A DNA stretch of 64,000 bases from Spirosoma panaciterrae DSM 21099 (GCF_000374025.1 NZ_KB893190.1:35617-99616); one strand, 5' to 3'. Counted from the stretch's first letter, positions 9,799 through 18,851 are shown. Translations and numbers: made by a program. Notes: generated from the sequence alone by a model not told the origin.

Positions 9799-10788
9799 TT
9801 GACCCGTATAAAGTCCAGGTATCTTCTGTTAGGGGCATTTCTGATTCTGATTGTATTTTGGCGCCCTTATAACCCGCATCTTGACTCGTCAATCCCTCGT
9901 ATTGTTAGCAGCCCTGAGCAAATTGCCACTGTTCGAACAAAATGGATAAATGGCAAATTACTTCAAACTACATTCCTGGATAGCCAGGGGCGTATTCTGG
10001 AGGATTTTTTTTACGGTCGCTCAAACGAGAAAATTCACAATGAATACATAAACGATCGGAAAATTGCGACTACCTACTATTACCACAACGATAGTTCTGC
10101 ACCAGGGTATATTAGTATAACCAAGCGCCGATTTGAATATGACCGCCAAGGGCGTTTGTTGCGAGAGTTTCGGGATGAATTTGGAACGAACACAACATAT
10201 TATTCGAAGTTGGAAGGGTCTTTTGTGACATATTATCGGTACACAAATCAGGATACTCTTAAAGTTGAACGGCCTGTTAGAGAATACAATCGGCTGAAAG
10301 ATATTATAATCAACCGTTGGGAGCGCAATCGGAAAGGGCAACTTATTCGTCATTACTATTTTTACGAGCTAAGAACCCCGAATGGATTGGTTGATGATAC
10401 GCTTAGTGATTACTCTCAACGCTTTTCGTATGATAAATTAGGTCGTCGTAAACTGGCCTGGTACGATCGAATGTACCTTGGGCGATCTTATTCTCCGGCA
10501 GGACCCGATACAATTCACTACGTATATGATACACACAATCGTTTGATTCGGGAGATTCATCGGCATACGACTGATATGCGAAACAAACAGGAGATCTATT
10601 CAAGTGGGTTGGATAGTTCTATTATACTAGATCGTAAGCGCTTTTTTGAAGGGGATACCTATTATCGAAATAATAATTACACAGACACAGTTACGTATCG
10701 GTATGAACGCTTTGACCCTGACAAACATCTCCCGCTACAGATTTCGCAGGATGTAGACTATACGAGTAATCATTTAATCCGAAGATAG
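9799..10788 (+). CDS. Hypothetical membrane-anchored YD-repeat-like protein
   Basis: A 329-residue protein with one hydrophobic N-terminal segment (YLLLGAFLILIVFW), probably an uncleaved anchor or signal. The remainder is very rich in tyrosine, arginine and asparagine, with units such as RFEYDRQGRLLREF, RFSYDKLGRRKLAWY and HYVYDTHNRLIREI. These match the YD/RHS repeat pattern xYDxxGRLxxE, which in other Bacteroidetes proteins forms beta-sheet shells. It lacks an RHS core or toxin domain. The start is TTG; no upstream ATG is in frame. The gene is visibly more AT-rich than its neighbours (one 60-base row I counted has 24 G+C), hinting at different ancestry. Function unknown. Confidence 0.65.
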   Translation: MTRIKSRYLLLGAFLILIVFWRPYNPHLDSSIPRIVSSPEQIATVRTKWINGKLLQTTFLDSQGRILEDFFYGRSNEKIHNEYINDRKIATTYYYHNDSSAPGYISITKRRFEYDRQGRLLREFRDEFGTNTTYYSKLEGSFVTYYRYTNQDTLKVERPVREYNRLKDIIINRWERNRKGQLIRHYYFYELRTPNGLVDDTLSDYSQRFSYDKLGRRKLAWYDRMYLGRSYSPAGPDTIHYVYDTHNRLIREIHRHTTDMRNKQEIYSSGLDSSIILDRKRFFEGDTYYRNNNYTDTVTYRYERFDPDKHLPLQISQDVDYTSNHLIRR

Positions 10789-10793
10789 GTCCA

Positions 10794-10836
10794 AAAAGCC
10801 CTTCTCCAAGGGGCAAAACCTTTGAGAAGGGCTTTT
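10794..10836. terminator. Bidirectional terminator between convergent genes
   Basis: Thirteen-base arms 10794-10806 and 10824-10836 (AAAAGCCCTTCTC and its complement) surround a 17-base loop. The A- and T-ended stem sits between two convergent genes. Confidence 0.75.
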
Positions 10837-10847
10837 GGGGTTTGTGA

Positions 10848-11492
10848 TTAATAGCCAACGGTAAACCGCTTCTGGATAAATTGCGGTTGTTCAATTTCGT
10901 TGAGAATAGCCACAGCGAGGTCAGCTACGGTAATATTACTTTCTCCTTTTTCGTCAAAAACGGGTTGCTCGGTGCCGATTCGGAACGTGCCGGTGCGTTC
11001 GCCGGGAGCCAGATTAATGGCCGGACTCAAAAATGTCCAGTCGAGGGTGGTATTCTGACGAAGGCGGGTCAGATAGTCCCGCGCTGCGAGGGCGCCGGGT
11101 TTCCATTCGACCGGAAACTGGGGTGTATCGACAAGCTGTACACCGGGAGCCGCTTCCAGGCTTCCGGCCCCTCCAACAAACAGATACCGCTTCACACCCG
11201 CCTGTTGCGTACCCTGTTCGATGGCTTCAGCACCGTTCAAAAAATCGTCGTACAGGTTTGGATTGGTCCAGCCCGCATTGAAAGTACTCACAACGGCATC
11301 ATGACCTGCAACAAGTTCGGCTATTGAGCCAGCGTCCAGCGCATTACCTTTTTTGATGGTTAGTTTTGGATCGCTGGTGGTAATTTTTTCAGGATGGGGA
11401 ACAATGGCCGTTACGTCATGTCCACGATGTAAGGCTTCGGTCAGAACGGCTGAGCCAACAAAACCCGATGCGCCAATAAGTGCCAGTTTCAT
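10848..11492 (-). CDS. NAD(P)H-binding oxidoreductase, YwnB-like
   Basis: A 214-residue Rossmann-fold protein of the atypical short-chain dehydrogenase/NmrA group. The N-terminal ALIGASGFVGSAV is the GxxGxxG dinucleotide-binding loop. VNDAV-type strands follow (HDAVVSTFNAG), along with YLFVGGAGSLE and DWTFLSPA, all typical of NAD(P)H-binding family proteins. The substrate is unknown. It lies directly downstream of an Rrf2 regulator, an arrangement matching ywnA-ywnB in Bacillus subtilis. A palindrome identical in its arms to the one upstream of the regulator lies 32 bases before the ATG, suggesting control by that regulator. Confidence 0.85.
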   Translation of the reverse strand: MKLALIGASGFVGSAVLTEALHRGHDVTAIVPHPEKITTSDPKLTIKKGNALDAGSIAELVAGHDAVVSTFNAGWTNPNLYDDFLNGAEAIEQGTQQAGVKRYLFVGGAGSLEAAPGVQLVDTPQFPVEWKPGALAARDYLTRLRQNTTLDWTFLSPAINLAPGERTGTFRIGTEQPVFDEKGESNITVADLAVAILNEIEQPQFIQKRFTVGY

Positions 11493-11523
11493 ACGGATAA
11501 AAAGTTAATTGAAAATTGATTAT

Positions 11524-11542
11524 TGTAATAAAAAATGTTACA
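11524..11542. promoter_or_regulatory. Putative Rrf2 operator (site 1, before the NAD(P)-binding gene)
   Basis: TGTAA and TTACA arms are separated by nine bases. The site lies between the regulator gene and its downstream partner, 32 bases from that gene's ATG. The arms, the spacing and flanking bases (TGTAAT, GTTACAG and a nearby TTTG) match site 2 at 11971. Confidence 0.55.
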
Positions 11543-11559
11543 GTTTTGTTTAAAAAAAA

Positions 11560-11967
11560 TTAATCGAAACGGTGGACAAAATCGGCCAAGGTGCTGGTGC
11601 CCAGATTTCGTATCAGCGCTTCCTCGGCTTCCTGATAGAGACTGTCCAGATGGCGATTAATTTGTCGGCCAACCGGGCAATCGGGATTAGGTGAGTTACG
11701 GGCACTGCCTAGCACCGTTCCCTGTCGAGTGGCCAGAAATACATCCGATACCCGAACCTGAGTGGCAGGCTTCGCCAGCATGGTACCTCCGTTTTTCCCT
11801 TCCCGACTAACGACCAGTCCTTTCTTACGGAGGTTACTAATTTCCTTGCGTACCAGCACCGGATTGATGTTAATACTGCCCGCAATGAAGTCAGACGTAA
11901 CCCACTCGCCCTTGGCTTTGGCCAGTAGGGTTAAAATATGCATCGATATGGCAAAGCGTCCGTTCAT
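11560..11967 (-). CDS. Rrf2-family transcriptional regulator
   Basis: A 135-residue winged-helix regulator. The N-terminus NGRFAISMHILTLLAKA, the recognition region NPVLVRKEISNLRKKGLVVSREGKNGGTMLA, and the segment ISDVFLATRQG-like (here VSDVFLATRQG) are typical of the YwnA branch of Rrf2. Iron-sulphur Rrf2 proteins such as IscR carry three clustered cysteines; only one cysteine (PNPDCPVG) is visible here, so this is more likely a redox or electrophile sensor than a cluster protein. It is followed by the NAD(P)-binding gene, its likely target. A palindrome just upstream suggests autoregulation. Confidence 0.9.
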   Translation of the reverse strand: MNGRFAISMHILTLLAKAKGEWVTSDFIAGSININPVLVRKEISNLRKKGLVVSREGKNGGTMLAKPATQVRVSDVFLATRQGTVLGSARNSPNPDCPVGRQINRHLDSLYQEAEEALIRNLGTSTLADFVHRFD

Positions 11968-11970
11968 TAC

Positions 11971-11989
11971 TGTAATCTATTTAGTTACA
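11971..11989. promoter_or_regulatory. Putative Rrf2 operator (site 2, before the regulator gene)
   Basis: TGTAA-N9-TTACA, four bases upstream of the regulator start at 11967; with flanking bases the arms extend to CTGTAA and TTACAG. The architecture is the same as site 1 at 11524. Confidence 0.55.
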
Positions 11990-12123
11990 GATTTGGTCTG
12001 GTAAAAATTCCCGACGGTGAAAAAAAGTTTGATCGCTCGTCTTTTATAAATTAGGGTTCAGGCAAATTTTACCCACCCCGAACGCGGATTTTTGATTATT
12101 TTACGGATAAAACCTTCCTCGCT

Positions 12124-13263
12124 GTGTCTGACTCTATTTTTATCCTGTTCGTACTTTGCCTGAATGTTATTCTTTGTGAATGGCTCACGAAAAAGCCGGG
12201 CTTTCGCCATATCGGGACGGCCTTACTGGTTATTCTGATAACGGCCTTTGAAGCCAACCTGGGCATTGTACCGACCACTGAAACGCCGGTTTACGAAGGG
12301 ATTTTTAACTACGTCGCCCCATTTTCATTGTTTCTGTTGCTACTTGGGGTGAATCTCAAAGACTTGCGTAAAGCGGGCCTGCCAATGCTGTCGATGTTTT
12401 TGATCGGTTCAGTAGGGACTATCCTGGGCGTTCTGGTAAGCGTATGGGTGTTCTCTGCTCCACAAACGGTCGGGCGGTTATTTTATGCTCTGGCGGGAAT
12501 GTTTACGGGAACCTACATTGGCGGTAGCATCAACTTCCATGCTGTGGCCCTGCATTACGGGGTGTCGAAAGCGGGGAATTTGTTCATTGCGGCTACGGCT
12601 GCCGACAACATCATGACAGCCCTCTGGATGATCGCGACACTGGCTTTACCCGTTTTTTTACAGCGTCAGTTTCCCCGGCAGCGCCCTGTTTCTTCAGAGC
12701 AGTCCAGTACCGCTACAACCGATGATCCTTTTTCGGATTCCGAAACCATGACCCCCAATGATCTGGCCATTTTGCTGGCACTTGGATTCGGATCTATTTT
12801 TCTTGCCAAACAATTGACGGCCTGGCTTCCAATAATTCCCTTTGTGCTGATTCTGACAACAATAGCTCTAGGACTGGCGCAGCTTCGGGTCGTCAACAAA
12901 TTGCGGGGCAGTCGACTGTTGGGTCTTTTCGGGGTTTATGTATTTCTGGCTGTTATTGGTGCCTACTGCGACATTGCCGCTTTAATTCGTGATGGCCAGC
13001 TGGCCTTTGTACTCTTCGGTATGATTCTGCTTTTGGTATGTATCCATGCACTGCTTGTGTTTGGCATTGGTGCGCTGTTCCGGCAGGATTGGGATATTCT
13101 GGGTATTGCCTCACAGGCAAATATCGGAGGAGCCACATCTGCGCTGGCCTTGGCCCGAAGTCTGAATCGGCCCGATTTACAATTGCCTGCCGTTCTGGTC
13201 GGAACCCTGGGCAACGCTATCGGCACTTATTTGGGCATTCTGGTTGCAGAACTATTACGCTAG
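12124..13263 (+). CDS. DUF819 (YjcL-like) membrane protein
   Basis: A 379-residue integral membrane protein of the DUF819 family, whose role is not established; the fold is thought to resemble secondary transporters. About ten hydrophobic segments are visible. Family-typical pieces include the early EANLGIVP, LFLLLLGVNLKDLRKAG, the glycine-rich TGTYIGGSINFHAVA, ATAADNIMTALW, and a C-terminal ANIGGATSALALARSLNRPDL. The start codon is GTG at 12124. It is divergent from the Rrf2 gene, sharing a 156-base intergenic region, and is followed by a 116-base gap with no recognisable signal. Confidence 0.85.
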   Translation: MSDSIFILFVLCLNVILCEWLTKKPGFRHIGTALLVILITAFEANLGIVPTTETPVYEGIFNYVAPFSLFLLLLGVNLKDLRKAGLPMLSMFLIGSVGTILGVLVSVWVFSAPQTVGRLFYALAGMFTGTYIGGSINFHAVALHYGVSKAGNLFIAATAADNIMTALWMIATLALPVFLQRQFPRQRPVSSEQSSTATTDDPFSDSETMTPNDLAILLALGFGSIFLAKQLTAWLPIIPFVLILTTIALGLAQLRVVNKLRGSRLLGLFGVYVFLAVIGAYCDIAALIRDGQLAFVLFGMILLLVCIHALLVFGIGALFRQDWDILGIASQANIGGATSALALARSLNRPDLQLPAVLVGTLGNAIGTYLGILVAELLR

Positions 13264-13379
13264 CTAAAAGCGATTGCCTTTCGCTCAATAAATCCCCTTC
13301 TGACCCGGTTGTTGGCTGTATCATTCGATCCCAAATCTGGGCTTGTAACGTTTCAAGACTCAATCAATGACCACCCGAT

Positions 13380-14198
13380 ATGCAAAAAATAGCCTTCCAG
13401 AATGAACTTACGATCAGTACAGTTCAACAGCGTAACGGAGCGAACAATACCAAAAAAGACGTTCGGAAAATACAATCCTGGCTGACGTTGTTTGCCATGA
13501 CAAATGCAGGGGCAGCTACAGCAACAGGTATCGATGGTGATTTTGGGAAGGCTACCGAGCAGGCCGTAAAAAACTTTCAAAAGGCTAAAGGCATTCCGCA
13601 GAATGGGATTGTCGATCAGGCTACGTTCGATTTGCTGGCCGCTCCCATGCGTGCTGCATTTTTAAGCACGATCACCGGAACTGATTTGCGTGGGCTCGTG
13701 GTCAGTGCGGCCCGGCAGCATGTACTGAATCGGCCGTTTGAACTGGTCATTAGCCAACAACCCAACTCGGGCCCCTGGGTGAGGGCGTATATGGATGGAA
13801 ATGAAGGGCGTGAGTGGCTCTGGTGCATGGGATTTGTGCAAACCATTCTTGACCAGGCAGCCTCTGTGGTTGGGAAAGATTTCAAGCAGCTTATGCCGCT
13901 AACCTATAGCTGCGACGTAGTTGGAACGACTGGGCTACAAACAGGGGTGCTTTTTCGCTACAACCAGATTCGGCTAAACCCGGCATTGATGAAACCAGGC
14001 GACATCTTTCTGCTGCAAAAAACGCCAAACGATTGGGTTCATGCGGGGTTAATTACGCATATCGGCGATGATTTTATCGAAACCATTGAAGGTAATACCA
14101 ACGATGGTGGGTCAAATAACGGTAATGCCGTGTTGAGTCGGGTACGAAATTTCAGAAAGTCGAAGCTGGATGTTTTTTCAATTGAAGGGCTGGTGTAG
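13380..14198 (+). CDS. Peptidoglycan-binding protein with a cysteine peptidase/amidase domain
   Basis: A 272-residue cell-wall enzyme. Residues about 22-85 form a PG_binding_1 domain (KIQSWLTLF, IDGDFGKATEQAVKNFQKAKGIPQNGIVDQATF). The C-terminal part resembles CHAP/NlpC-P60 hydrolases, with a candidate catalytic cysteine C149 in WLWCMGFVQ and histidine H221 in DWVHAGLI, followed by ETIEGNTNDGGS. Such enzymes cut peptide bonds in peptidoglycan. No signal peptide is seen, so it either leaves the cell by another route or acts in some other setting. It converges on the GNAT-nitrilase gene with an inverted repeat between them. Confidence 0.82.
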   Translation: MQKIAFQNELTISTVQQRNGANNTKKDVRKIQSWLTLFAMTNAGAATATGIDGDFGKATEQAVKNFQKAKGIPQNGIVDQATFDLLAAPMRAAFLSTITGTDLRGLVVSAARQHVLNRPFELVISQQPNSGPWVRAYMDGNEGREWLWCMGFVQTILDQAASVVGKDFKQLMPLTYSCDVVGTTGLQTGVLFRYNQIRLNPALMKPGDIFLLQKTPNDWVHAGLITHIGDDFIETIEGNTNDGGSNNGNAVLSRVRNFRKSKLDVFSIEGLV

Positions 14199-14207
14199 TC
14201 AGGGATT

Positions 14208-14272
14208 GTCAGGTATAGTCAAGCCTTGGCAAAAGACCTGCTTGCTTATGAATACGCCTGACTATACCTGAC
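14208..14272. repeat. Imperfect inverted repeat between convergent genes (GTCAGGTAT family)
   Basis: Arms 14208-14224 and 14256-14272 match at 16 of 17 positions and are flanked by further TAGTCAGG-like units. It may end transcription from both sides. The left arm GTCAGGTATAGTCAAG is nearly the same as part of the repeat at 51479-51586. Confidence 0.6.
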
Positions 14273-14288
14273 TGCTTATAAGCTGTTT

Positions 14289-15887
14289 TTAATCGGCTAC
14301 GACAACCACGGGTGGAACGGCTTCGGGGTCATTGTCGGGTGACTCTTTCTTGCCTTTCAAAGCTTTCCGGGCTGATTTCTTCAATGTAACATCATACAGA
14401 TCGGTCCGACGATCTTTCATAACCTGAACCGAGCCATGTTCATGCAACTCTTTCAAAAGACTTAAATCGACATCAGCAATGAGCACCATTTCCGTATTGG
14501 GCGTGGCTTCGGCTTTAATAGCATTGGTCGGAAACTGGAAATCGGAAGGCGTGAAAACCGCCGATTGGGCATAATTGATGTCCATGTTATGCACCCGTGG
14601 TAGGTTGCCAACACAACCTGAAATGGCCACATAACATTCGTTTTCGATAGCTCGCGCCTGAGCGCAATGACGTACCCGCGAGTACCCATTCTGCGTGTCG
14701 GTCAGGAAAGGAACGAATAGAATCTGCATACCCTGCTGAGCCAGAATCCGGCTCAGTTCCGGAAATTCGACATCATAGCAGATGAGCATACCGATTTTAC
14801 CACAGTCGGTGTCGAAGGCCCGGATTTCGTGACCACCCACCATGCCGTAATGTTTTACCTCGTTGGGCGTAATATGAATTTTTCGATACTCTTCATACGA
14901 GCCGTCTCGTCGGCACAAATAAGCCACGTTGTAGAGCTTCCCATCTGCATCGACCAGGGGCATACTCCCCCCAACGATGTTGACATTGTACGATATGGCC
15001 AGCTCACAGAGCTTATCGCGTACAGGTACGGTAAAATCGGCCAGTTTTCGAATGGCAACAGGTTCGGGTAAGTCGTTGAAGTCAGCCATGAGCGGGGTGT
15101 TGAAAAACTCAGGCAGCACCATGAAATCGGCCCGATAATCGCTTACGGCATTGACAAAAAACTCAACCTGATCCAGAAACGCATTGAGGTTTTTGAACAG
15201 CCGCATCTGCCACTGAATCACACCCAGCCGGATAATGGAGTCGGTATGGGGCTTCTTATCGGCCTCCTTGACGTAATAAATATTGATCCACTCCAGCAAC
15301 GTGGCGTATTCTTTCGACTCGGAGTCGCCGGGTAAATAGCCGCGCAGGACCTTCCGAACGTGAAAATCATTTGAAAGCTGGAAAGTCAGCGTTGGGTCAT
15401 AGATTTCCTTTTGCTTCACTTTGGCGATGTACTCGCGGGGGGTAAGCTCATCGGCATATTTGTTATAGTTCGGGATACGCCCACCGGCCAGAATTCCTTT
15501 CAGATTCAACTGCTCGCAAAGCTCCTTCCGGGCATCGTACAGCCGACGACCTAACCGAAGATCACGGTAGTCGGGGTGCACAAACACTTCAATCCCATAC
15601 AGGTAATCCCCTTCGTCGTTATGGGTTTTGAACGTATACCCACCTGTAATCTCGTAATAGGTATGGTTGTCGCCAAAGTCGTCGTATTTCACTCGGATGG
15701 CCAGGGCACTTGCCACGACCTTCCCATCGACTTCAACGCAGAACTGTCCTTCCGGGAAAATATGCAGAAGTTTATTGATCGAACTTTTGGACCAGTAATC
15801 TCCCCCAATACCACTGTAGACCTCAATCATCGTTTCCTTAAGGTCGTGGTAATCCGATTTCTGTAAATTTCTGGTTTGTATATGCAT
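14289..15887 (-). CDS. GNAT acetyltransferase fused to carbon-nitrogen hydrolase
   Basis: A 532-residue two-domain protein found widely in Bacteroidetes. Residues about 1-165 are a GNAT acyltransferase domain, with an acetyl-CoA-binding VHPDYRDLRLGRRLYDARKELCE segment. Residues about 225-510 are a nitrilase-superfamily domain with the catalytic triad visible as E260 (VLPEFF), K336 (YRKIHIT) and C370 (LICYDVEFPE). The hydrolase domain cleaves amides or nitriles; the natural substrate is unknown. The C-terminal tail is low in complexity (KGKKESPDNDPEAVPPVVVV). It is transcribed alone, upstream of a convergent inverted repeat, and follows the threonine aldolase gene in the same direction after 124 bases. 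Confidence 0.92.
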   Translation of the reverse strand: MHIQTRNLQKSDYHDLKETMIEVYSGIGGDYWSKSSINKLLHIFPEGQFCVEVDGKVVASALAIRVKYDDFGDNHTYYEITGGYTFKTHNDEGDYLYGIEVFVHPDYRDLRLGRRLYDARKELCEQLNLKGILAGGRIPNYNKYADELTPREYIAKVKQKEIYDPTLTFQLSNDFHVRKVLRGYLPGDSESKEYATLLEWINIYYVKEADKKPHTDSIIRLGVIQWQMRLFKNLNAFLDQVEFFVNAVSDYRADFMVLPEFFNTPLMADFNDLPEPVAIRKLADFTVPVRDKLCELAISYNVNIVGGSMPLVDADGKLYNVAYLCRRDGSYEEYRKIHITPNEVKHYGMVGGHEIRAFDTDCGKIGMLICYDVEFPELSRILAQQGMQILFVPFLTDTQNGYSRVRHCAQARAIENECYVAISGCVGNLPRVHNMDINYAQSAVFTPSDFQFPTNAIKAEATPNTEMVLIADVDLSLLKELHEHGSVQVMKDRRTDLYDVTLKKSARKALKGKKESPDNDPEAVPPVVVVAD

Positions 15888-16011
15888 AGCTATCAGGCCC
15901 CGGATTTGTATGATTTATTTGATGGACCTTGATTTGCATAAATGCTTTCAAAGGAGCCATATATGAAATCTACTTTGTGCAACACCAACAAAATCAGGCT
16001 AATCAGTAAAA

Positions 16012-17037
16012 TCAGTGAAAATCCCGGTTCAGAATGAGTTCCATTTCCGACAGCATCTCATCGGTAAAGTCAAGATGCGTGACAAAGCGCACGAGGTGCT
16101 TCCCAAACGTGACGCTGCGGATGCCCTTATCGGCTAACTTAGCAACATAATCTGTAGCCAGAATTGTTTCGGGAAGTCTGAAAATGACGATGTTCGTGTC
16201 GATTGGTAAAATCTCCTGTACTTCGGGCAGGCGTTCGAGCAAGGCACCAATTTTTCGGGCCCGGGCATGGTCTTGCTTAAGTCGGTCAATGTGATGATCA
16301 AGCGCATAAATACCGGCTGCTGCCAGAAAACCCGCCTGCCGCCAGCCACCTCCCATCAGTTTGCGGTAACGTCGGGCCTGTGCAATAACATCCGATTGGC
16401 CAAGAAGCAGTGATCCAATTGGGCACCCCAGCCCTTTCGACAGACAGATGCTGATAGAATCGAATAGCTGCCCGTAAGCCGTAGCTGGCTCTCCCGTCTC
16501 GACTAACGCATTGAACAGACGGGCACCGTCGAGATGCAGAATCAAGCCATGCTCCTGACATACCTGCCGGATCGCTGCAATTTCAGGAACTGTATAGTAA
16601 CAGCCCCCCCCTTTATTGATCGTATTTTCCAGAACGACGAGCCGGGAAAGCGGTTTGTGCGGATCGGCACGATTATAGATGTGTTCGCGTATAAGGTCGG
16701 GCGTGAGTTTGCCACGAATACCATGTGCTAGGCTGGTTGAAGCCAGAGCATTCACCGATATACCTCCCCCTTCATATTGATAGACATGAGAAAGGTAATC
16801 ACAAATAACGTCATCACCTGGGCGCGTATGTGTGCGAATAGCGAGTTGGTTGGTCATGGTACCCGAAGCGCAGAAAAGCGCGGCCTCCATCCCAAATAGC
16901 GAAGCCGCCTTGGCTTCAAGCGCATTTACGGTAGGATCGTCGCCAAAAACGTCGTCGCCGAGTTGGGCAGAGAACATAGCCTCGCGCATGGCAGGCGTAG
17001 GGTGGGCAACCGTATCGCTACGAAGGTCAATAAGCAT
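16012..17037 (-). CDS. ltaE: Low-specificity L-threonine aldolase
   Basis: A PLP-dependent enzyme of 341 residues that cleaves L-threonine and L-allo-threonine to glycine and acetaldehyde. The N-terminus MLIDLRSDTVAHPTPAMREAM and the GDDVFGDDPTVNALE segment are hallmarks of the family. HLDGARLFNA carries the PLP-stacking context, and the Schiff-base lysine is K201 in CLSKGLGCPIG. Its length is normal. It is a cytoplasmic enzyme of amino-acid metabolism. No operon partner is evident: the next gene in the same direction starts 124 bases beyond its stop. Confidence 0.94.
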   Translation of the reverse strand: MLIDLRSDTVAHPTPAMREAMFSAQLGDDVFGDDPTVNALEAKAASLFGMEAALFCASGTMTNQLAIRTHTRPGDDVICDYLSHVYQYEGGGISVNALASTSLAHGIRGKLTPDLIREHIYNRADPHKPLSRLVVLENTINKGGGCYYTVPEIAAIRQVCQEHGLILHLDGARLFNALVETGEPATAYGQLFDSISICLSKGLGCPIGSLLLGQSDVIAQARRYRKLMGGGWRQAGFLAAAGIYALDHHIDRLKQDHARARKIGALLERLPEVQEILPIDTNIVIFRLPETILATDYVAKLADKGIRSVTFGKHLVRFVTHLDFTDEMLSEMELILNRDFH

Positions 17038-17300
17038 AAATTGAGTTGATGATAAAAGATGTATGATTCACAGGTAATCGTATACGGTTTAAGCAGTCAT
17101 GTGGTTCGGGTGGGCTGATACATCAACAAATTGGCAACGGATTTCCACAAGCCGAATACAGTGACCAAGACGGGCATAGACCGTCTTCTTTGTAAATCAT
17201 TTGGATTTGAAGGACTTGCGTGTATTTTTGAGCAACCTTTTCACGTAAGTTCGTCTCAAAGCAGCAAACTGTATACAGTACCTGTAAACCCTTGTTTAGT

Positions 17301-18266
17301 ATGTTAACGAACAAAATTCCCTGGATTATCTTACTTGGTTTGTGGATGGCCGGGTCGACCTGGTGGCATGTCTGCAAAATTAAACAGCTATGCGTAGATG
17401 ACGTAAAAGCAACTCCGGCAACCACCGAAGAAACGGCAGCTCCGACTACCGCAAACGCGTTTATGATAGCGGATGGCGATCGGTTCAAGCTTGAATTTCC
17501 GGGCAATTTTAGTTTTGCGAAATCGGGAGCTAATGCCAACATGAATAGTCTGGGGGGCTCGCTGGATGCCATGGTTGCTTATTTGAAAGCCAATCCAGGT
17601 CGAACCCTCGAAATTAAGGGCTATTATTCAGCAAATGAAACGAATTCCACCTCTTTCCCCAATTTAGGTATTGCACGAGCCGAAGGGCTAAAGCAGTATC
17701 TGGTTCAGCAGGGCATTCCGGCCGGATCGATTACGACATCGGCTGAAGAGCGGAACCTGGCCTTTACAGCCAAAGGAGATTCACTTTATGGTGGACTCGA
17801 TTTTGCCTTTGCCGGGGTAGAGAAGCCGGTCGAAGCTGAGCCAGTGGCCGGTACTACATCCGAACCAATCAAGATTACAAAAGAAGTTACGGAAAAGGAA
17901 CTGGCTAACAGCGAGAAGTTTACGTCAGTTTTCAAGCCTATTGACCTGTATTTCCAGTTGGGCGAATCGAATTATATTAAAACCGAGGATACGAAAAAAT
18001 TCTTCGGTGAAGCCATTCGCTACCTGGCTGAGCATAAAGACAAAAAGCTTCTGCTTACAGGCCATACGGATAGCTCGGGTCCTGAAAATGTAAATATGGA
18101 ACTGTCCCGTGATCGGGCTAACGATGTAAAAGCCAGACTGCGTAAAGCAGGAGTTTCGTCGGAGCAGATCATTGTAAAAGCGAAAGGTGAAACCGAACCC
18201 AAAGCCGATAATAGTACCATGTCGGGTCGAAAAGCAAATCGACGGGTAACGGTGGTTGTTCAGTGA
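17301..18266 (+). CDS. OmpA-family protein with two OmpA-like domains
   Basis: A protein of about 321 residues. An N-terminal hydrophobic segment (IPWIILLGLWMAGSTWW) is followed by a short threonine/alanine-rich linker. A first, weaker OmpA-like region lies near residues 55-165 (LEIKGYYSANE, LGIARAEGLKQYLVQQGIP). A second, canonical OmpA C-terminal domain is near residues 210-320, with LLLTGHTDSSGPENVNMELSRDRANDVKARLRKAG and GRKANRRVTVVV. The second domain should bind peptidoglycan. The ATG at 17301 is preferred over an in-frame TTG at 17292. Two helix-hairpin-helix membrane proteins follow in the same direction, possibly as one unit. Confidence 0.88.
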   Translation: MLTNKIPWIILLGLWMAGSTWWHVCKIKQLCVDDVKATPATTEETAAPTTANAFMIADGDRFKLEFPGNFSFAKSGANANMNSLGGSLDAMVAYLKANPGRTLEIKGYYSANETNSTSFPNLGIARAEGLKQYLVQQGIPAGSITTSAEERNLAFTAKGDSLYGGLDFAFAGVEKPVEAEPVAGTTSEPIKITKEVTEKELANSEKFTSVFKPIDLYFQLGESNYIKTEDTKKFFGEAIRYLAEHKDKKLLLTGHTDSSGPENVNMELSRDRANDVKARLRKAGVSSEQIIVKAKGETEPKADNSTMSGRKANRRVTVVVQ

Positions 18267-18359
18267 GTCTATTCTAACTTATCCGGCTTGATGGTTTTAC
18301 GACGGCTATGAACGGCTGGAGCCATCAAGTCCGAATCTTATAAACTTCTCTACGAATCT

Positions 18360-18851
18360 ATGTTTGACTTAAATCCCCTAAATCTTCCTAACGCACAGCT
18401 ACAGCAAATCATTATGCTGGTTGTGTCGGCTGTACTGGGTTTTATTATCGGTTACATTTCACGGCAACGAACCATTCGGGAACTGGAAGGTGAGCTGGCC
18501 AGTACTGAGCGGGCTGTTGACGACTGCCATCGGGAAGCTGTATCGGTAGTTAGTACTGAAGATAGTGAAACGATGGTGTTAAACCGAATCCGGTCGCGGG
18601 TCAATGAGCTCAATTTTACGCGTATTGGTATGGCATCGGCTACTGAATCCGATGACCTTAAAGAAATTGTGGGTGTTGGGCCGTTTCTTGAAAAGAAACT
18701 ACACGCGATAGGTATTTACACCTTTCGGCAAATTGCCAATTTCAACAAGGAAGATATTGATAAGGTCAACGATATCATTGAGTTTTTTCCCGGTCGCATC
18801 GAACGCGACGATTGGGTAGGGCAGGCCAATCAGTTGGCAAAGAAAAAATAA
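18360..18851 (+). CDS. Membrane-anchored helix-hairpin-helix protein (COG3743-like), paralogue 1
   Basis: A 163-residue protein with one membrane span near residues 15-35 (IIMLVVSAVLGFIIGYI), a short charged coiled region, and a C-terminal domain from about residue 85. That domain carries DDLKEIVGVGPFLEKKLHAIGIYTFRQIANF, a helix-hairpin-helix signature as in predicted FEN1-like H3TH domains and ribosomal L21-associated proteins. It ends in FFPGRIERDDW. The HhH should bind nucleic acid or act as a protein-interaction module; a nuclease active site is not visible. The next gene encodes a close paralogue, with nearly identical C-terminal 90 residues. Confidence 0.75.
   Translation: MFDLNPLNLPNAQLQQIIMLVVSAVLGFIIGYISRQRTIRELEGELASTERAVDDCHREAVSVVSTEDSETMVLNRIRSRVNELNFTRIGMASATESDDLKEIVGVGPFLEKKLHAIGIYTFRQIANFNKEDIDKVNDIIEFFPGRIERDDWVGQANQLAKKK

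Noticed and set aside
17123..17572. 149-codon frame opposite the start of the OmpA-like gene
   Set aside because: It is a shadow of the OmpA-like gene's 5' half; the sense gene has clear domain evidence.
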